13,543 nucleotides of DNA from positions 1-13,543 of the forward strand of contig JAPKCN010000029.1 in the NCBI GenBank assembly GCA_028822945.1, in the 5' to 3' direction. The translations under genes and the position numbers were made by a program. Each line of letters opens with the position of its first letter. The stretch's first letter is position 1. The stretch comes from Porticoccaceae bacterium (GTDB lineage: Bacteria; Pseudomonadota; Gammaproteobacteria; Pseudomonadales; Porticoccaceae). Shown piece after piece: positions 1 through 7,368 of this stretch. The notes below the pieces were generated by a model. It made no database searches and was not told the origin of the DNA. It saw only the letters and a list, made by a program, of their open reading frames with translations.

Positions 1-23
1 GTATAGACTAATCAACCTCGATT

Positions 24-36
24 GGGGACATATTTA
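24..36 (+). repeat. left arm of 13-bp inverted repeat flanking the symporter gene
   Basis: The arm reads GGGGACATATTTA and ends on the first base of the symporter ATG. Its exact reverse complement lies at 1666-1678, 22 bp beyond the stop codon of the same gene. The GGGGA part (24-28) also sits 7 nt before the ATG and may act as the ribosome binding site. The motif resembles the REP-like ends found near REP-associated transposases in gammaproteobacteria; that resemblance is from memory and not tested here. Confidence 0.6.
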
Positions 37-1643
37 TGGTTGAATTTGGCCTGCTCAATTGGATAATTGTAGCATGTTACGCGATTGGTTCGCTGATGCT
101 TGGCGTCTTTTTAAGCCGGCGCGTAAAAACTGCAGAACACTACTATTTGGGTGACCGGACCACGCCATGGTGGGCAATTGGACTTTCGGTGATGGCCACT
201 TATGTTGGCGCATTATCATTCTTGGGCGGGCCCGCTTGGGCCTATACCGAAGGGTTTTCGGTCATCTTCATTCATATTAATTACCCGATAGCGATTTTCA
301 TTGTGATCTCGGTGTTTCTGCCATTTTTTTACAACAGCGGTGTTGCCACCATATACGAGTACCTCGAAAGGCGTTTCGGTAAGTTATCGCGCGGCGTCAT
401 GTCGGCGATTTTCTTATTTGGTAATATTGCCTATTCTGGGATTATGCTCTACACGACCGCATTAGTGATTGAATTTGTCACAGGTATCGATGTAGTCATG
501 GCTATTTGGATTGTCTCGGCTATTGCAGTGACCTACACCCTATTAGGCGGTATTTCCGCAGTTATCTGGACCGACGTTATTCAGAGCGTGATACTGTTTA
601 TAGGCGCTGTTATCCTGCTGTTATTGTTACTCGATGCGCTGCCATTGCCACTTTGGCAGACATTGGGCGAACTCAAGGCGGCAGGTAAAACTAATCCGTT
701 TGATACGTCGACCGACCCAAGCAGAGTGTCGACTATCTGGACCGGTATTGTCGCAATGTCGATCTATCACGTCGTAGTTTATGGCGTAAATCAAATGATG
801 GTGCAGAGAACGCTTGCCGCTAAATCTCTCGGTGACGCAAAAAAAGCCTATATCCTGATGGGCTACGCAGCATTTTTCATTTTTGCGCTATTTTTTCTAC
901 TGGGCCTGTTGCTAAATGCCTTTTATCAGGGTGCGGAGTTCGAAAATGGCAACACGATTATGCTCGAGTTTGTCGCGCTGGCTGACATTCCGGGTGTAAT
1001 GGGGCTTATTACTGTGGCGATTGTTGCGGCGGCCATGTCGAGCTTGGACTCGAGTCTCAACTCGATGGCGACCGTGACTACGATCGACTTCTACCAGCAA
1101 TACCTGAAACCGCATAAAACGTCGCAGCACTATCTCCAAGCATCGAGAATATTTACCGTAGTTTGGGGTTTTTTAATTGTTGGTCCGGCGATCATCTTTA
1201 CCGGAAGCGATGGCTCAGTGCTGGAGGTTCTGAGTAAGTTGGGATCATTTTTTGTCGGCGCCAAGCTATCGATGTATTTCCTCGGATTCTACTCCAAACA
1301 CACCACCGAGCGCGGTCTATTGGTGGGCGTTGCGGCGGGGTTTGCGACTCTTTGGTATGTCGAGTACCACATGGCGATTGCATGGCCTTGGTATTGCGCC
1401 ATTGGCGGGCTGGTCAGTCTAGTAGTCGGTTGGTCGAGCAGTATTGTGATTGACGGTTTTCAGGAGGAGTTTCACCCCTATACAGTGCAGGGTCAAAAAC
1501 GCCTATTTGAGGAAAATGGCTGGCCGATTAAAAAGGATGGTTGGTATGTTTTGCCCGGTAAAATCGATCCCAGCAGCTATGGACTACTGGCGTTTTTCAT
1601 CGCTTGCCTGGCGAGTTTGTATGCCCTTCAGGCGTTGCTATAG
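36..1643 (+). CDS. sodium:solute symporter (SSS/SLC5 family)
   Basis: This is an inner-membrane secondary transporter that should couple sodium entry to uptake of a small organic solute. The 535-residue protein is mostly hydrophobic, with about 13 predicted membrane helices, the usual count for this family. The family signature is visible at residues 167-183 (YTLLGGISAVIWTDVIQ). The segment AAAMSSLDSSLNS at 331-343 matches the helix that carries the Na2-site serines in SSS transporters. The length is typical. The ATG at 36 is preceded by GGGGA at a 7-nt spacing. The gene converges on the SnoaL operon (1748-4299) and is followed by a metabolic operon, so a role in importing the substrate of that pathway is likely but not shown. 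Substrates in this family range from sugars to carboxylates and amino acids, and the sequence alone does not tell which applies. The gene is enclosed by a perfect 13-bp inverted repeat. Confidence 0.93.
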   Translation: MVEFGLLNWIIVACYAIGSLMLGVFLSRRVKTAEHYYLGDRTTPWWAIGLSVMATYVGALSFLGGPAWAYTEGFSVIFIHINYPIAIFIVISVFLPFFYNSGVATIYEYLERRFGKLSRGVMSAIFLFGNIAYSGIMLYTTALVIEFVTGIDVVMAIWIVSAIAVTYTLLGGISAVIWTDVIQSVILFIGAVILLLLLLDALPLPLWQTLGELKAAGKTNPFDTSTDPSRVSTIWTGIVAMSIYHVVVYGVNQMMVQRTLAAKSLGDAKKAYILMGYAAFFIFALFFLLGLLLNAFYQGAEFENGNTIMLEFVALADIPGVMGLITVAIVAAAMSSLDSSLNSMATVTTIDFYQQYLKPHKTSQHYLQASRIFTVVWGFLIVGPAIIFTGSDGSVLEVLSKLGSFFVGAKLSMYFLGFYSKHTTERGLLVGVAAGFATLWYVEYHMAIAWPWYCAIGGLVSLVVGWSSSIVIDGFQEEFHPYTVQGQKRLFEENGWPIKKDGWYVLPGKIDPSSYGLLAFFIACLASLYALQALL

Positions 1644-1665
1644 CCGCGCCGGTTTGAGCGCTGAC

Positions 1666-1678
1666 TAAATATGTCCCC
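1666..1678 (-). repeat. right arm of 13-bp inverted repeat flanking the symporter gene
   Basis: TAAATATGTCCCC is the exact reverse complement of the arm at 24-36. Neither arm can be extended by even one matching base. The rest of the convergent gap (1644-1747) has no T-rich stem-loop that I would call a terminator. An 8-bp core match, ATGTCCCC, recurs at 10448-10455. Confidence 0.6.
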
Positions 1679-1747
1679 GTGCCTATCTTTCGATTATTGT
1701 GAACATGTTACGGATTACCCGGTGCTGGACATGCGTTAGCCTGATTA

Positions 1748-2272
1748 TTAACCATCGTGTGCAGTTGCGCGCTGTGAATCGCGTTGCTCCCAACCCAGGC
1801 CCTGAAACGGGTCGACGCCAAGTTGCTGCATAATCGAGGGGAAATCCACCATCACCCAGTTGTCATTAATTTTGCCATCGACGACTTTCCAAAAATCCAT
1901 GTAGCGTATTTCGACTTTTTTGTGGGTTGGCTGGATGCCCATAAAGACGCCAGAGTGAACTGCCTCTTGGCGTCCGAAAGCCGCGCACCACTCGCCCTGG
2001 GTGACGCGCGCCTCGTCGATACAGACTTTATCGGAAAAGGCGGCTTGAAAAGGCCGCTGCCAATTATCCTGAAACTCCTGTAGTCCGACCTTGTGACCAC
2101 AACCAGCATTGCCGATCCAGCGAAATGCCTGGTTAAAAAAACGTCCCATATCATCGATATCGTGATCGTTGAGGCCATCAACCATGGCCTCGATGACCGA
2201 CAGTGTTTCACTCGTCTTGGTGAGGTCATTGTCTTCCGTTAGTACGGCCTGCGCGGGTCTGTTTTTTTTCAT
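1748..2272 (-). CDS. SnoaL-like (NTF2-fold) protein, single domain
   Basis: This 174-residue protein carries one SnoaL/NTF2-like domain. Members of this fold include polyketide cyclases, hydratases, isomerases and binding proteins, and the reaction here is unknown. Residues 23-155 align well with the second domains of the two proteins encoded just upstream. Shared marks are DGLN (32-35), the W-x-G motif at W52, a Gly-rich turn (G57-G59), and NWVMVDFP (138-145) followed by QQLGVD. D143 sits where SnoaL-type cyclases have their acid/base aspartate (by family pattern). There is no signal peptide. The ATG at 2272 lies 31 bp after the stop of the upstream gene; no clear Shine-Dalgarno sequence is seen, so translation may depend on that gene. 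It is the last gene of a three-gene minus-strand operon and converges with the symporter. Confidence 0.82.
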   Translation of the reverse strand: MKKNRPAQAVLTEDNDLTKTSETLSVIEAMVDGLNDHDIDDMGRFFNQAFRWIGNAGCGHKVGLQEFQDNWQRPFQAAFSDKVCIDEARVTQGEWCAAFGRQEAVHSGVFMGIQPTHKKVEIRYMDFWKVVDGKINDNWVMVDFPSIMQQLGVDPFQGLGWEQRDSQRATAHDG

Positions 2273-2303
2273 AATGGAGTACTTTTGCGATTTAATGGAT
2301 GCG

Positions 2304-3302
2304 CTAAATTGCTTTGCAGCGCTCGAGGATGTCGATTCCCTGCTGTTTTAACCACCAGGGCAGATCGATAAGAACCCAGTTCTCAGCCAGCTTGTCGCCA
2401 TCCCGGCGATAGACATCGACAACGCGCATATCCACGCGTAAGTCATTTCCCGGCAGGCCTAAAAATCCCCCTTTGGGGGTATGCGTTAGATTTGGCCAGC
2501 CAAACCAGCACGCGTATGAGCCCTCCGCATAGCGGCAGATATGGCCGTTGTAGGTTTTGTCTTTTAAACCTTCGCGGAAGGGGTAGGAGTGCTGCTCTTG
2601 GTAGCGCTCGATGGTATAGGTCGATCCGATACCCGCCGGCCCGTACCAACTCATGTCAGCGTGCCAACAGCTCTCCAAAACAGATGCTGGATAGCGGTCT
2701 TCGCCCGAGTGGTTCAGGACATCTAAATCGGCGATCATCTGATTCAGCAATGTCATAGTAAAGGCCGATTCAGCTGGGTCTTGCCGGTCGCGTTGAATGC
2801 CGTCATGAGTCTTGGGTCCAGGCACAATTGTCGCTGCGCCGGTCTGCATCGGCAGCGGATTGATGCCAGCTTGATGCATAACGCCAATAATGTCGCAAAA
2901 AAAGCCGCTGCGCAGGATTTTTCCATTAGCGACATTATGAAATTCGGCATAGCGTAGATACGCCATTTTTCCGGTCGGCGGAATACCCAGCCACGGTTTG
3001 TCGCGCAGTCCCTGAAAGTGCCCCATGCTGGTCACCCACTGGCTGCCATCGACCTCGTTGGTGCCCGCCATGAAGACATCCTGGCGGCGCTGAACTGGTG
3101 ACCAGGCGTTTAAAAACGGTTTCCAGAACGCCTCCGCCACACCTGCGGCGTTGGCCTGCTCGCCAAATGGATAGACCCCGTACCAGTGATAATTGTCGGC
3201 GGTGTACTCGGCGATGACATCACCGATATCCCTAATATCGGTTAGCTCAAGGGCGTTGAAGTAATCCAGTATGAGTTGTTTATTGTCGCTGTGATCGTTA
3301 AT
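2304..3302 (-). CDS. tandem double-domain SnoaL-like protein (second gene of operon)
   Basis: Two SnoaL/NTF2-like domains lie in one chain of about 332 residues. Counting from the start chosen here, domain 1 covers about 1-155, with W40-Y-G and D137. Domain 2 covers about 178-330, with W219-Y-G-P-A-G-I-G and NWVLID ending at D313. These residues fall at nearly the same positions as in the neighbouring paralogue, so the two genes look like duplicates of one double-domain ancestor. The start is uncertain. No in-frame ATG or GTG exists upstream. The choices are TTG at 3347, 3365, 3377 or 3392, all inside the preceding gene, or the ATT at 3302. I prefer the ATT because it follows the upstream stop by 4 bp, has GGGAG 10 nt before it, and gives a length matching the paralogue. 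The function is unknown; cyclase, isomerase or hydratase chemistry is typical of the fold. Confidence 0.85.
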   Translation of the reverse strand: MNDHSDNKQLILDYFNALELTDIRDIGDVIAEYTADNYHWYGVYPFGEQANAAGVAEAFWKPFLNAWSPVQRRQDVFMAGTNEVDGSQWVTSMGHFQGLRDKPWLGIPPTGKMAYLRYAEFHNVANGKILRSGFFCDIIGVMHQAGINPLPMQTGAATIVPGPKTHDGIQRDRQDPAESAFTMTLLNQMIADLDVLNHSGEDRYPASVLESCWHADMSWYGPAGIGSTYTIERYQEQHSYPFREGLKDKTYNGHICRYAEGSYACWFGWPNLTHTPKGGFLGLPGNDLRVDMRVVDVYRRDGDKLAENWVLIDLPWWLKQQGIDILERCKAI

Positions 3303-3306
3303 AAGC

Positions 3307-4299
3307 CTAAATCTCCCGTGCGTTTTGGAGTAGATCGACGCCAAACTGTTGAAATAAATCAAGCATATCGACAAATACCCAGTTTTCAACAAATTTGTCG
3401 TCGCGGCGCAGCCAAAAGTCCATGCCGTTAAAGGTTACGTTGTTATCGGTGGCTTCGACGTTTAGATAGCGGCCAAGATGTTTGGCCTTGACGCCGGCCC
3501 AAGCCGATGACGCGACAAAATCACCGTCGGCGAATAGGCTGTCAAGATCTTGCACCAGGCGATCTGGGTAGGCTTCGAGCCACGGTTGCTGATGGTATTG
3601 TTGGAATTCCGCAAGGCTTAGACAGGCGCCGATACCGCCCGGACCATACCATTTGACATTGCTATGAAAAAACTCATCGACGCCCATACTCGACAGGCTC
3701 TGTTGGTCAAAATTATTGAGGCCATCGAATAAAAAATCGCGGATCAGATTCATCGATAGGTCCGTTTTTGCCGCAGCGCTGTCACCGAGTTGCACGCCCT
3801 CGATAGCCGTTGGCGGTGGGTAGACGAAATCTATACCGCGGCTTGGGGGTAGAGGGTTCCTGCCGATCTGCTGGAGAAAATCGACGATGTCTATAAGCGT
3901 ATAACTCTCAACTATGAGGTTGTCTTCAAAGCGAAAAAAATCGCCCCAGCGTAAGCGAACAGGCTGCCCAGTGGGCGGCAATCCGAGCCATTCCCGGCTA
4001 AAGGTGGCGCAGTAATAGCCGGTAGCACCTACCCAGTAACGGCCATCGAAAGAGTTGTCGGCTTTGCCATGGCTGTCGCCTCCGACCAGCATGTGCGTCT
4101 CTCGGCGCAAGTCAGAAAAAGCGTTTGTCAACGGTTGCCAAAAACTGCTCAGCCACTGCTGAAAGCTATGGCATGATTGGAATGGCTGGGGGCCATGCCA
4201 GGTGAAATTATCAGCCAAATGTGCCGCCATGACCACTGCCGCTGTAGCCGGTTTTTCCAGCGCTTGAAAGTGCTTAGCGATAATTTTTTTTTGCGACAA
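3307..4299 (-). CDS. tandem double-domain SnoaL-like protein (first gene of operon)
   Basis: This protein of about 330 residues has two SnoaL/NTF2-like domains. Domain 1 is roughly 1-152, with W34-H-G and YTLID at D137. Domain 2 is roughly 180-328, with W217-Y-G-P-G-G-I-G and NWVFVD at D311, then QQFGVD. The first domains of the two paralogues resemble each other (FWxPxxNA, GxPPTG and NPLP are shared). The second domains resemble each other and the single-domain protein at 1748-2272. The start is the TTG at 4299: AAGGAA lies 6 nt upstream (4306-4311), and an alternative TTG at 4353 overlaps the predicted -10 box. There is no signal peptide, so it is probably cytoplasmic. It heads an operon divergent from the LacI-regulated operon. 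No substrate can be named. Confidence 0.87.
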   Translation of the reverse strand: MSQKKIIAKHFQALEKPATAAVVMAAHLADNFTWHGPQPFQSCHSFQQWLSSFWQPLTNAFSDLRRETHMLVGGDSHGKADNSFDGRYWVGATGYYCATFSREWLGLPPTGQPVRLRWGDFFRFEDNLIVESYTLIDIVDFLQQIGRNPLPPSRGIDFVYPPPTAIEGVQLGDSAAAKTDLSMNLIRDFLFDGLNNFDQQSLSSMGVDEFFHSNVKWYGPGGIGACLSLAEFQQYHQQPWLEAYPDRLVQDLDSLFADGDFVASSAWAGVKAKHLGRYLNVEATDNNVTFNGMDFWLRRDDKFVENWVFVDMLDLFQQFGVDLLQNAREI

Positions 4300-4305
4300 G
4301 GCCAA

Positions 4306-4311
4306 TTCCTT
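4306..4311 (-). promoter_or_regulatory. ribosome binding site for the first SnoaL gene
   Basis: AAGGAA on the minus strand lies 6 nt before the TTG at 4299. This is the clearest Shine-Dalgarno sequence in the region and fixes the start of this gene, which has no in-frame ATG. Confidence 0.6.
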
Positions 4312-4351
4312 AAAGATTATTATGGGCGGCCATTTGCATGCCGATAGCGAC

Positions 4352-4381
4352 AATGTACTTCGAATGCAAAAACAAAGTCAA
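4352..4381 (-). promoter_or_regulatory. predicted sigma-70 promoter of the SnoaL operon
   Basis: On the minus strand TTGACT (4381-4376) and TACATT (4357-4352) are separated by 18 bp. The -35 box matches the consensus at 5 of 6 positions and the -10 box at 4 of 6. Transcription would start near 4345, giving a leader of about 45 nt before the TTG at 4299. Confidence 0.45.
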
Positions 4382-4397
4382 ATGTTTTAAGGGGGCT

Positions 4398-4405
4398 TGT
4401 ATACA
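4398..4405. promoter_or_regulatory. TGTATACA palindrome, possible operator
   Basis: A perfect 8-bp palindrome lies about 17 bp upstream of the predicted -35 box of the SnoaL operon. TGTATACA-centred sites are used by several GntR/FadR-type regulators of sugar-acid metabolism (general knowledge). The LacI-type protein next door would more often use a CG-centred palindrome, so the binding protein is unknown. An 8-bp palindrome can also occur by chance. Confidence 0.25.
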
Positions 4406-4766
4406 TGTCGCTCAGGCTCCTCAATCGAATGCCTTGTACCGCGCATTTAGGTCCACAAACGCTTGACTTAAGAGCGCTAGATAAGTATTTTCGCCGCCTT
4501 CGCAAGCGTCCATTAGGCGGCTGGTGACGCATTTAATAGGACTTAATGCACGGTCAAAAAATGTGAATAAAGCGCGACTGAAAAATCCTGTGCTTCCCAC
4601 TAAAAAATCGCTGGGCTATACTTAATTGCAGAGAGTAGATCGATTGATAGACTGGGTGCTGACAGTCGCAAGCGGCGATTTTAGCATTCGTCAACGCCAT
4701 TGGCGGCACTGCGACACAGCCAACCCGGTCGGATAAAAACCGCCACCGATAGTCGAGAGATAAGCT
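4406..4766. other. divergent intergenic control region
   Basis: No credible gene is seen here; the short reading frames lack family features. Besides the promoter at 4594-4622 there is a second possible plus-strand promoter, TTGACT (4463-4468) and TATTTT (4486-4491) with a 17-bp spacer. There is also a small odd palindrome, CGCCA-T-TGGCG, at 4695-4705 in the leader of the LacI operon. Either could take part in regulation, but nothing in the sequence proves it. Confidence 0.4.
4594..4622 (+). promoter_or_regulatory. predicted sigma-70 promoter of the LacI-headed operon
   Basis: TTCCCA (4594-4599) and TATACT (4617-4622) are separated by 17 bp. The -10 box matches 5 of 6 consensus positions and the -35 box 4 of 6. 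The leader to the ATG at 4767 would be about 138 nt, long enough to hold an operator. Confidence 0.45.
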
Positions 4767-5813
4767 ATGGTTAAACAGCCGACAATTAAAGCCAGTGCGG
4801 CAAGCGCTATGCTCGATGGCAAACGCGCTACCTCATACGATGTTGCGCGCGTCGCCGGGGTCTCGCAGTCGGCGGTATCGAGATGCTTTAAGTCAGGTGC
4901 GAGTATATCTGCAAAAACTCGTGTTAAGGTAGAGCGGGCGGCGGAAACACTGGGCTATCAGCCCAATGCAATCGCCCGAGGTCTGATCTCTGGGCGCTCT
5001 AATATTGTGGCTGTGCTGATTACCGAACTGACTAACCTCAACTACCCGCAAGTGCTTTCCGAGTTGCATCGAAAATTTTCTGAGTGCGATATTCGCATTC
5101 TGCTATTTACCCTCGACAAAGAGAGCGATGTCGACAAGGTATTGGATAAAGTGTGGCAATATCAGGTGGATGGCATCATTGCCGCAGCGCAGTTCACCGA
5201 GGGCCAGATAAGCGCCTGTCAGGAGCGAGGTATTCCGCTGGTATTTTATAACCGTATTTATCCGCAAAGCACTGTTTCCTCAGTTTGTTGCGATCATCGC
5301 GAGGGCGAGCGGGCTCTCGTCGAGGGTCTGCTAAACGAGGGGCGCAGCGCATTTGCCGTAATGAGTGGGCCAGTAGATTCTACGGTAAGTGCGGCGAGAA
5401 CTCAGGGAGCGGTCGATCGCCTGGAGGGTTTTGCTAAACACATCGTCGAACTCGAGGGCGACTACAGCTATGGTCTAGCCTGTCGTCTAACCCGCCAGAT
5501 CATGGCCGATGGTGATTTTAAGCCAGATGCCTTTGTATGCACTAACGATATTATGGCGATGGGTTGTCTGGATACGTTAAGGATTGAATATGGCGTTGCC
5601 GTACCTAGTGATATTGCAGTGGTCGGTTTTGATGGTGTCGATGCTGCGGCCTGGCTAAACTATGATTTGACCACCGTGGTGCAGCCGCTGGAGCGCATGG
5701 TGCAGGCGGCAGTTAATATGCTACTAGAGCGTATTAAAGAACCTAAATTACTTGCCGAAAAACGCTTGTTCGCTGGCGATATCCGCCACGGCAGCAGTGC
5801 CATACTCCGTTGA
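4767..5813 (+). CDS. LacI-family transcriptional regulator
   Basis: This is a DNA-binding repressor or activator of the LacI/GalR family and probably controls the operon it heads. The helix-turn-helix is at residues about 22-41 (TSYDVARVAGVSQSAVSRCF), followed by the conserved S-x-KTRxxVxxAAxxLGYxPN segment and the hinge helix (about 66-73, AIARGLIS). A periplasmic-binding-protein-like effector domain runs from about 78 to 348, with the family pattern AVVGFDGVDAAAW near the C-terminus. The ATG at 4767 has GAGAGA 6 nt before it. The N-terminus has about 20 residues before the helix-turn-helix, where most family members have only a few; M14 is an alternative start, but it has no better ribosome site. 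The hydrolase gene follows almost directly, so regulator and enzymes are probably co-transcribed and autoregulated. The inducer is unknown. Confidence 0.95.
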   Translation: MVKQPTIKASAASAMLDGKRATSYDVARVAGVSQSAVSRCFKSGASISAKTRVKVERAAETLGYQPNAIARGLISGRSNIVAVLITELTNLNYPQVLSELHRKFSECDIRILLFTLDKESDVDKVLDKVWQYQVDGIIAAAQFTEGQISACQERGIPLVFYNRIYPQSTVSSVCCDHREGERALVEGLLNEGRSAFAVMSGPVDSTVSAARTQGAVDRLEGFAKHIVELEGDYSYGLACRLTRQIMADGDFKPDAFVCTNDIMAMGCLDTLRIEYGVAVPSDIAVVGFDGVDAAAWLNYDLTTVVQPLERMVQAAVNMLLERIKEPKLLAEKRLFAGDIRHGSSAILR

Positions 5814-5815
5814 GT

Positions 5816-6553
5816 ATGGTACAAATTAGCACTTACGTACGCGGCTCAAAATTTGAGGTGCCGCTGTTATTTCTGCCCGGCTCTCTTTGTGATAAACGCT
5901 TATTTAGCGCACAAATTGAGTATTTTACGGGCTTGCGCGAGGTCTATGTCGGTGATTTTGGCGGCTGCGCTTCGATCCACGAGATGGCGTTAAAAATGCT
6001 CGCCGAGGCACCGCCAAAATTTGCCCTTGCCGGACTCTCGATGGGCGGTATTGTCGCCTTTGAAATGTACCGTCGGGCTCCCCAGAGAATCGATCGACTT
6101 GCACTTTTAGATACCAACCCGCGCGCCGAACTGGCCGAGCGAGTGGGCATACGCCAACAACAGACGCAGCATATTGCGGATGGCGGCGATGCCGCATTGG
6201 CGGCCTTCACCCGCGCCGAATTGCTACCTACATACGCCACTAGCGGTGCGCACAGTGCGCGTCTTGAAGCGTTAGTGCTGGCGATGGCCAATGCAGCAGG
6301 TTCCGCAGAGTTCGTTAATCAGTGGCGCGCACTCGAGCACCGCCCCGATAGTTGGCCAACATTGCGGCAGATCGCATGTCCCACGTTGATTTTGTGCGGC
6401 GAGCAGGACGCTCTGTGCAGCGCTGACTTGCACCGCGAAATGGCAGCGGAGATCTCTAGCGGGCAGCTCGAAATTGTTGCCGATGCTGGTCATCTGAGTA
6501 CCCTAGACGCTCCCCAGCACGTTAACCGAGCGCTGCATCGATGGCTCGAGTAA
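5816..6553 (+). CDS. alpha/beta-fold hydrolase
   Basis: This is a 245-residue cytoplasmic serine hydrolase of the alpha/beta fold, probably an esterase or lactonase. The catalytic triad is readable: Ser75 in the nucleophile elbow GLSMGG (73-78), Asp198 in CGEQDAL and His226 in DAGHLSTLD. The N-terminal PLLFLPGSLCDKRLF (16-30) supplies the oxyanion-hole strand and resembles the LPG-x-LCD-x-R pattern of small MenH-like hydrolases. I chose the ATG at 5816, 2 bp after the LacI stop. A TTG at 5810 overlapping that stop would add two residues. No strong Shine-Dalgarno sequence is seen, which suggests translational coupling. Its place between the regulator and an aldolase fits ring opening of a lactone or hydrolysis of an ester intermediate, but this is inference. 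Confidence 0.9.
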   Translation: MVQISTYVRGSKFEVPLLFLPGSLCDKRLFSAQIEYFTGLREVYVGDFGGCASIHEMALKMLAEAPPKFALAGLSMGGIVAFEMYRRAPQRIDRLALLDTNPRAELAERVGIRQQQTQHIADGGDAALAAFTRAELLPTYATSGAHSARLEALVLAMANAAGSAEFVNQWRALEHRPDSWPTLRQIACPTLILCGEQDALCSADLHREMAAEISSGQLEIVADAGHLSTLDAPQHVNRALHRWLE

Positions 6554-6579
6554 ACCTAGACTAATTGAGAGCAACCAAT

Positions 6580-7356
6580 ATGGCACTATCTAATCCACAC
6601 AATAATTTCCGTCGGCGGCTGCTCGCCGGAGACTGCCTAATAGGCACCTTTGTCAAAACTCCATCGATGATGGTTGCCGAAGTGCTGGCTAGTACCGACT
6701 TGGATGTGGTCTGTATCGACGCCGAACACGCACCATTTGATCGCGCCGCAATAGACGGTTGCTTGCTGGCTTACCGGGCGGCAGAGATGCCGGCATTGGT
6801 GCGAGTGCCATCGGCTGCGCCGGAACAGATTCTGAACGCGCTCGACTGCGGTGCCACTGGGGTATTGGTACCGCATGTCGATTCGGCTAAAAAAGCTAGC
6901 GCCTGTGTTGCGGCCTCGCGCTACGGTAGCCGTGGCCGTGGTTATGCCGGTTCGACTCGCGCCGCGGGTTATGGCGGGGGCAGCATCGACGACAATATTG
7001 CGCTCAATCACGCCGAAACAGCGGTTATTGTGCAGATTGAGGACCTCGCTGCGCTCGAGCAGATTGAGGCGATTGCCAGCGAGGACGGCATCGATTGCCT
7101 ATTTATTGGCATGATGGATCTAAGCGTTGCGCTGGGCGCCAGTAGTGCCGCCGATCCGCGGGTGGTCAATGCGGCTGAAAAAGTTTGTGCAGCAGCTATC
7201 GCACAAAATAAATGCTTGGGAATTTTTGTGCCGAACATTGCGAGTATCGAATATTGGCGGAAGCGTGGCGTTACCCTGTTTTTAATGTCTTCCGATCATG
7301 CTTTTATCAAGCAGGGTGTGGCCCAATTGACCGCCGATGCGCGTGCCAATTTTTGA
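6580..7356 (+). CDS. HpcH/HpaI-family class II aldolase
   Basis: This metal-dependent pyruvate aldolase family (HpaI, GarL, RhmA relatives) cleaves 4-hydroxy-2-oxo acids to pyruvate and an aldehyde. The 258-residue chain has all the key residues, each five positions later than in E. coli HpaI numbering as I recall it: His50 (DAEHAPFD), Arg75 (LVRVP), and the metal ligands Glu154 (VQIED) and Asp180 (GMMDLS). The loop RYGSRGRGYAGSTRAAGYGG (114-133) is like the GxRGxxxSTRAxxYG segment of one family branch. The start is the ATG at 6580, with GAGAG 8 nt upstream; a TTG at 6565 would add five poorly conserved residues. It lies 26 bp after the hydrolase and 12 bp before the RraA-like gene. The exact substrate (sugar-acid derived or aromatic-derived) cannot be decided from the sequence. 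Confidence 0.93.
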   Translation: MALSNPHNNFRRRLLAGDCLIGTFVKTPSMMVAEVLASTDLDVVCIDAEHAPFDRAAIDGCLLAYRAAEMPALVRVPSAAPEQILNALDCGATGVLVPHVDSAKKASACVAASRYGSRGRGYAGSTRAAGYGGGSIDDNIALNHAETAVIVQIEDLAALEQIEAIASEDGIDCLFIGMMDLSVALGASSAADPRVVNAAEKVCAAAIAQNKCLGIFVPNIASIEYWRKRGVTLFLMSSDHAFIKQGVAQLTADARANF

Positions 7357-7368
7357 CTGCGCCAATCG

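Noticed and set aside
4320..4532. Minus-strand 70-codon reading frame in the divergent control region
   Set aside because: It is rich in Arg, Ser and Lys, has no recognisable domain, and overlaps the predicted SnoaL promoter.
4639..4644. ATCGAT with central CG just after the LacI promoter, considered as a LacI operator
   Set aside because: Only six bases are symmetric and the flanks do not pair. Such sites are frequent by chance.
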